64,000 bases of DNA, from assembly GCF_001189845.1 (NCBI RefSeq), contig NZ_LFLZ01000042.1, forward strand, positions 1 through 64,000, in the 5' to 3' direction. The position numbers were made by a program, and so were the translations under genes. This document shows, piece by piece, positions 61,118 to 64,000 of the stretch (position 1 is its first letter; every line of letters begins with the position of its first letter). The DNA is from Bradyrhizobium tropiciagri (GTDB lineage Bacteria > Pseudomonadota > Alphaproteobacteria > Rhizobiales > Xanthobacteraceae). The notes below the pieces were generated by a model. That model was not told the DNA's origin. It saw nothing but the letters and a program-made list of their open reading frames with translations, and did no database searches.

Positions 61118-61928
61118 TTTCCTACTACCTGCCACCCCAAATGCCTCGATACCGAATCTTTTCGTCCTCGCCACGCATGCTCCCGTCCCGCACCATGGTC
61201 GTTCTGCGGCAGTAAGAGCGTATGCTGATCCGGCAAGAAAGAACTAAAGTGCCTAGGTATGATTGCTGGGTGGCTGTAGCGTACAAATAGGACGAACCGA
61301 TTAAATTCGCCTTTGACACGCCCGGGGGCGCTTGTTGCTTTCATTCCGATCTTTGGCCTCAACCCCTGAAGGCCACGGGTTCAAATCCATCGCCCGTCTC
61401 ATCGATCGGCAGATAGCTAGCCAACAGTTCGAACGCCGGCACTGGCCAATGCCATGATTGCGCTCGTAGCCGCCTCTCTCCAGTGTCCACATGACGTACC
61501 CCGCGACTATTCACGTGCTATCTTAGTCCTCCCGCCAGACGCCACAAGGCCATCACGCGGCCTTAACTGTTCGCGCTCCCCGCCGCGGGCTGTTGATGTC
61601 AGGTTCTGGCCCAGGCCGTGTGAAAACTCCGCCTCCGCTATTATTCTCAAATGAAGCGGCGGGGACGAGCGATGATAGGCTTCGTGGCAGGGGTTGTCCT
61701 GACACCGAACCGAGACTGCGTTCGCTCTCGCGGAAGCCGACCGGCGCATAACGACGACCATTTCCTCGAGCGCGCCAGCCGCCGCTTGTCTGGTCAAGAT
61801 TGGACTAAAGGCGAAGAAATCGCTCAAAATGGACCCGTAGTGGCACGGGGGAGCTAACTAAACTCTTGCGCGTGTCGCCAAATCTCGGGATCCTAACCGC
61901 TTTCAGATAGATCTTTGCGGGTAGGCAT
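61118..61928. other. Long gap in the island without a convincing gene
   Basis: About 810 bases with mixed composition. Open frames on either strand are short and shadow-like; the best, 61651-61857 on the plus strand, has no family features or clear ribosome site. Near 61355-61395, GGTTCAAATCC resembles a tRNA T-loop, but stems do not form. This may hold the promoter for the next gene, decayed sequence or a small RNA. Nothing firmer can be said. Confidence 0.5.
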
Positions 61929-62741
61929 ATGGGAATTTCAGCGAAGGTTTCAGCGCGTATATCAAGCCAACTCAAGAAATACCAAAAAGTGCTCGCTGCA
62001 GCGAAGCAGCGAGATATCGGTGAAGCCGATACGGTCACAATTATTACCGATTTTCTTTCAGACGCCTTGGGCTACGACAAATACAAAGAAGTCTCGAGCG
62101 AACACGCAATCCGCGGTACTTATGTTGACCGCGTCGTAACAGTCGGTGGCAAGAAGCGCTTCTTGATCGAGGCAAAAGCGATTGGTGTTGAGCTTAAGGA
62201 CGCTCACGTCAAGCAAGCCATCGACTACGCGGCGAATGAGGGGGTTTCCTGGGTAGTTCTCTCAAATGGCGCGATGTGGCGCCTGTACAATTTGAGATTC
62301 GGGAAGCCGATCGAAAAGACGCTGGTGTTCGAGATCGACGTTTTAGCTTGCGATTGCAAGAGTGGCGATATCACCGGCTGCTTCGGTAGCCTTAGTTCCG
62401 AAGGTTATTCGAAGGATACATTGACCGAGTTGCTCAACGAAAAGCAGACGAGCAGCAAATATACTGTCGCAGCCGTGCTGCGAACCGACAAAATGGTGGA
62501 AGCCATCCGTAAGGAGGTTCGTCGGTTATCTGGCATTAGGCTGGACCCGGAATATCTATCTTCGCTGTTAGAAAACGAAATCGTGAAGCGCGAACTGATC
62601 GACAGCGAGGAGGCTGCAGCCGCGGCGGCGTACGTCAAGAAGCTTCAGAAAACGGCTGAACGAGAGAAGCTTGATGATGCGGCCAAAACGGCCGACGCCG
62701 CTCCAACAGTCCTCGCCACGGAAGCGCCGCCTGCCGTTTAG
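61929..62741 (+). CDS. Orphan HsdR-N / PD-(D/E)XK-fold protein
   Basis: A 270-residue protein resembling the N-terminal nuclease domain of type I restriction subunit HsdR (HSDR_N_2 type). The core is Asp67 in YVDRVV followed by FLIEAKA with Glu81 and Lys83, and DAHVKQAIDYAANEGVSWVVLSNG. That last segment usually precedes the helicase motor, which is absent here. The C-terminal 120 residues are helical with an Ala/Lys-rich end. No hsdM or hsdS is adjacent. Such solo proteins are common on islands; function is unknown, but DNA cleavage or nucleic-acid sensing is plausible. Confidence 0.83.
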   Translation: MGISAKVSARISSQLKKYQKVLAAAKQRDIGEADTVTIITDFLSDALGYDKYKEVSSEHAIRGTYVDRVVTVGGKKRFLIEAKAIGVELKDAHVKQAIDYAANEGVSWVVLSNGAMWRLYNLRFGKPIEKTLVFEIDVLACDCKSGDITGCFGSLSSEGYSKDTLTELLNEKQTSSKYTVAAVLRTDKMVEAIRKEVRRLSGIRLDPEYLSSLLENEIVKRELIDSEEAAAAAAYVKKLQKTAEREKLDDAAKTADAAPTVLATEAPPAV

Positions 62742-63129
62742 GTGCGAATACGATATGCAATCACTCTCGCTAAGGCGACGGCTTGGCGGGCGGGCTGATA
62801 GGGGGGCGCGAAACCGCGGACGAGGAAACTCACCGTGACCGATTTCACAGTCGCGAGCAGCGTGTGCTCGGGCTCCGGCAGCGGTTTGCGCTTGCGTCTT
62901 CGTTCCTCTTTCGTCACGTCCTCGCTCCCTCCAACTCATGGATGATCCTGACTGTCGACGATGGCATAGAGGTCGATGATCGATGCGGATGATATGGGAG
63001 CAAGCCGGACTCGATTATCGCATGGAGAGTCAAGTCTGAGGCTTCAAGCCCTTGATCGTTCGAGACGGAAGAATGGGCTCCCTTGTTTGGAAATGGGGAC
63101 GGGCGACGCTAACCGAGCAAGACTGGAAT
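62742..63129. other. Gap with no supported gene
   Basis: About 390 bases between the HsdR-N-like gene and the small frameshifted gene. Short open frames here are arginine-rich and lack ribosome sites or recognisable domains. The two flanking transcripts converge on this gap, so a terminator would be expected; no obvious intrinsic one is seen. Confidence 0.5.
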
Positions 63130-63347
63130 TCAATTCAGTCGAATGCCTAACGCCGGGGGCAGATTCTTCTGATATTCCTGGATAGATCTGTAGTGAAAGG
63201 TTGAGCCCTCACGAAACGTGAAAAGGATCCCCCGATCTGGCCAGGGCAAATGCTCAAAACAGAAGCGCACAACCTCAAGCAACCGCGCGCCCAATATTTG
63301 GTCTCGGGTATCCTCCTCAACAAGAACTGCGATAAATCAATCATCAT
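63130..63347 (-). pseudogene. Small gene coupled to the DUF262 gene, broken by a one-base frameshift
   Basis: An ATG at 63347 overlaps the stop of the upstream DUF262 gene in an ATGA, the mark of coupled translation. The frame starts MMID and then turns to nonsense. A neighbouring frame from about 63336 to the TGA at 63130 reads as a normal protein (AVLVEEDTRDQILGAR, FCFEHLPWPDRGILFTF, SIQEYQKNLPPALG). One extra T in the TTT at 63334-63336 joins them as MMIDFIAVLVEE..., exactly 72 residues. No family is recognised. Acidic and aromatic composition suggests a small partner of the DUF262 protein. Confidence 0.65.
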
Positions 63348-64000
63348 TTGCCGGCGTCGCCCGCCTTCTTGGCGATAAATTCATTCATGCACGCTGCAAG
63401 GGCTCCTCGCCGCGCCTTCAAGAAGGCTCTATAATTCTCGAGCTTGAGAAGATCAGGATCGCTTGGCACGTGTTGCGCGTCGAGCGACTCCTGCCCTTGC
63501 TTCGCAATAATGCCCGGAAGGTAAGTTGTCGGTTCCTTATTACTTAAACGACGATTGGTCTGGCCAGTAATAAAGGCCATGTTGGCGATCTCGTTGATCT
63601 CGCCAGTCTCATATTGCCGGTCCTTAAGCAGAGACTTCGGAAAGATATGGTGCCACTGAATGAAGTGCAGCTTGGCTTGATGGGTCAGCGAAAGGCCGAG
63701 ACCGCTGAACCAATCCTTCGCGCCAGCGTCCTTGAGCGCGAGATAAGCCAGTGAGAAGAGCGGGCTGTTCACGCCACGTCCCGCCAGATCGTCTGCCTCG
63801 ATATGGAGCCTCCCGAATTGCCGCTTGACGGGATCAATCAAGGCCGCGACGTCGCCGCTGCGGAAGATGATGGCCAAGTCTTCATTCAATAGCGTTTCGG
63901 TCGAGCCTCGCGAATACCGGCCGCGGGCATTTGCGGTAAGCAGCCAATAAGGCAGGGCGCGGCTTTCTTCTTTTGTCAGCTTGTTGTCCTTAACGCGGCT
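63344..64000 (-). CDS. DUF262-family protein with HNH-like C-terminus (5' end outside window)
   Basis: The last 218 codons of a larger gene that enters from beyond 64000. The segment ALPYWLLTANARGRYS, then HFIQWHHIFPKSLL and EINEIANMAFITGQTNRRLSNKEP, is the C-terminal HNH-type nuclease region of DUF262 proteins, relatives of GmrSD, which is a type IV enzyme that restricts modified phage DNA. The N-terminal DUF262 (ParB-like) domain would lie upstream. An internal TTG at 63889 is not the start, because homologous-looking sequence continues to the edge. Its stop overlaps the ATG of a small downstream gene. Confidence 0.8.
   Translation of the reverse strand, partial: SRVKDNKLTKEESRALPYWLLTANARGRYSRGSTETLLNEDLAIIFRSGDVAALIDPVKRQFGRLHIEADDLAGRGVNSPLFSLAYLALKDAGAKDWFSGLGLSLTHQAKLHFIQWHHIFPKSLLKDRQYETGEINEIANMAFITGQTNRRLSNKEPTTYLPGIIAKQGQESLDAQHVPSDPDLLKLENYRAFLKARRGALAACMNEFIAKKAGDAGK

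Noticed and set aside
61340..61400. tRNA-like sequence (GGTTCAAATCC) inside the island
   Set aside because: The T-stem does not pair, no anticodon stem or acceptor can be folded, and there is no CCA end.
61929..62741. Functional type I restriction system
   Set aside because: Only an N-terminal nuclease-like domain is present; the helicase motor, hsdM and hsdS are absent from the visible island.
1..64000. CRISPR arrays, rRNA genes, complete insertion sequences, nod/nif genes
   Set aside because: No regularly spaced direct repeats, no rRNA-like sequence, no transposase ORFs with terminal inverted repeats, and no symbiosis genes were seen.

Overview
The window looks like a chromosomal stretch from a GC-rich alphaproteobacterium of the Bradyrhizobium / Nitrobacteraceae group (inference). 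Pointers are an ortholog-like copy of the Bradyrhizobium subclass B3 metallo-beta-lactamase BJP-1, a SorAB-type sulfite dehydrogenase, a short PutA with a divergent Lrp-type regulator, tandem CYP153-like P450s, and several families of interspersed palindromic repeats typical of these genomes. Identifications rest on motif recognition; no database search was run.

Layout. 0-9.4 kb: putA and its regulator, a secreted protein, a TPR protein, a cold-shock protein and sorAB. 9.5-17.5 kb: a membrane/ferredoxin/cyclase fusion, a GT39-type glycosyltransferase, the YcjF-YcjX pair, a hemolysin III-type protein and an SDR. 17.8-28.6 kb: accessory catabolic and detoxification genes, each near its own regulator: TetR with a broken isochorismatase-like hydrolase and a divergent HpaB/AbfD-like flavoprotein; a TPP decarboxylase; the metallo-beta-lactamase; HxlR with a divergent VOC protein; an epoxide hydrolase; hisC. 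29-39.8 kb: amidase plus TauE-type exporter; an acyl-CoA dehydrogenase / CoA-transferase / hydratase operon with divergent LysR; a split TPP decarboxylase; a PEP-mutase/isocitrate-lyase superfamily enzyme; an alpha/beta hydrolase with divergent MarR. 40-59 kb: a TPR-methyltransferase, two tandem P450s, membrane and envelope proteins, an M48 peptidase, an ABC substrate-binding protein, LysR, a MerR-ATPase fusion, an L,D-transpeptidase and another TPP enzyme.

At about 59.2 kb the chromosome meets a mobile island. A 45-base 3' fragment of a tRNA-Val(CAC) gene marks the junction. It is followed by a tyrosine integrase, a small excisionase-like protein, an orphan HsdR-N-like nuclease-fold protein, and a DUF262/HNH protein that runs off the window and is coupled to a small gene disrupted by a frameshift. 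This is the region most likely to hold a poorly described (possibly defence) system.

Three themes stand out. Divergent regulator/enzyme pairs carry visible duplicated or strong palindromic operators (TetR, MarR, HxlR). Several regulators are unusual fusions or extensions (redox-type cyclase, MerR-ATPase, MarR with a four-Cys cluster). Four genes are each exactly one nucleotide short of an intact frame, three of them best explained by loss of one base from a run of four, so either sequence error or recent decay must be considered before they are called pseudogenes.
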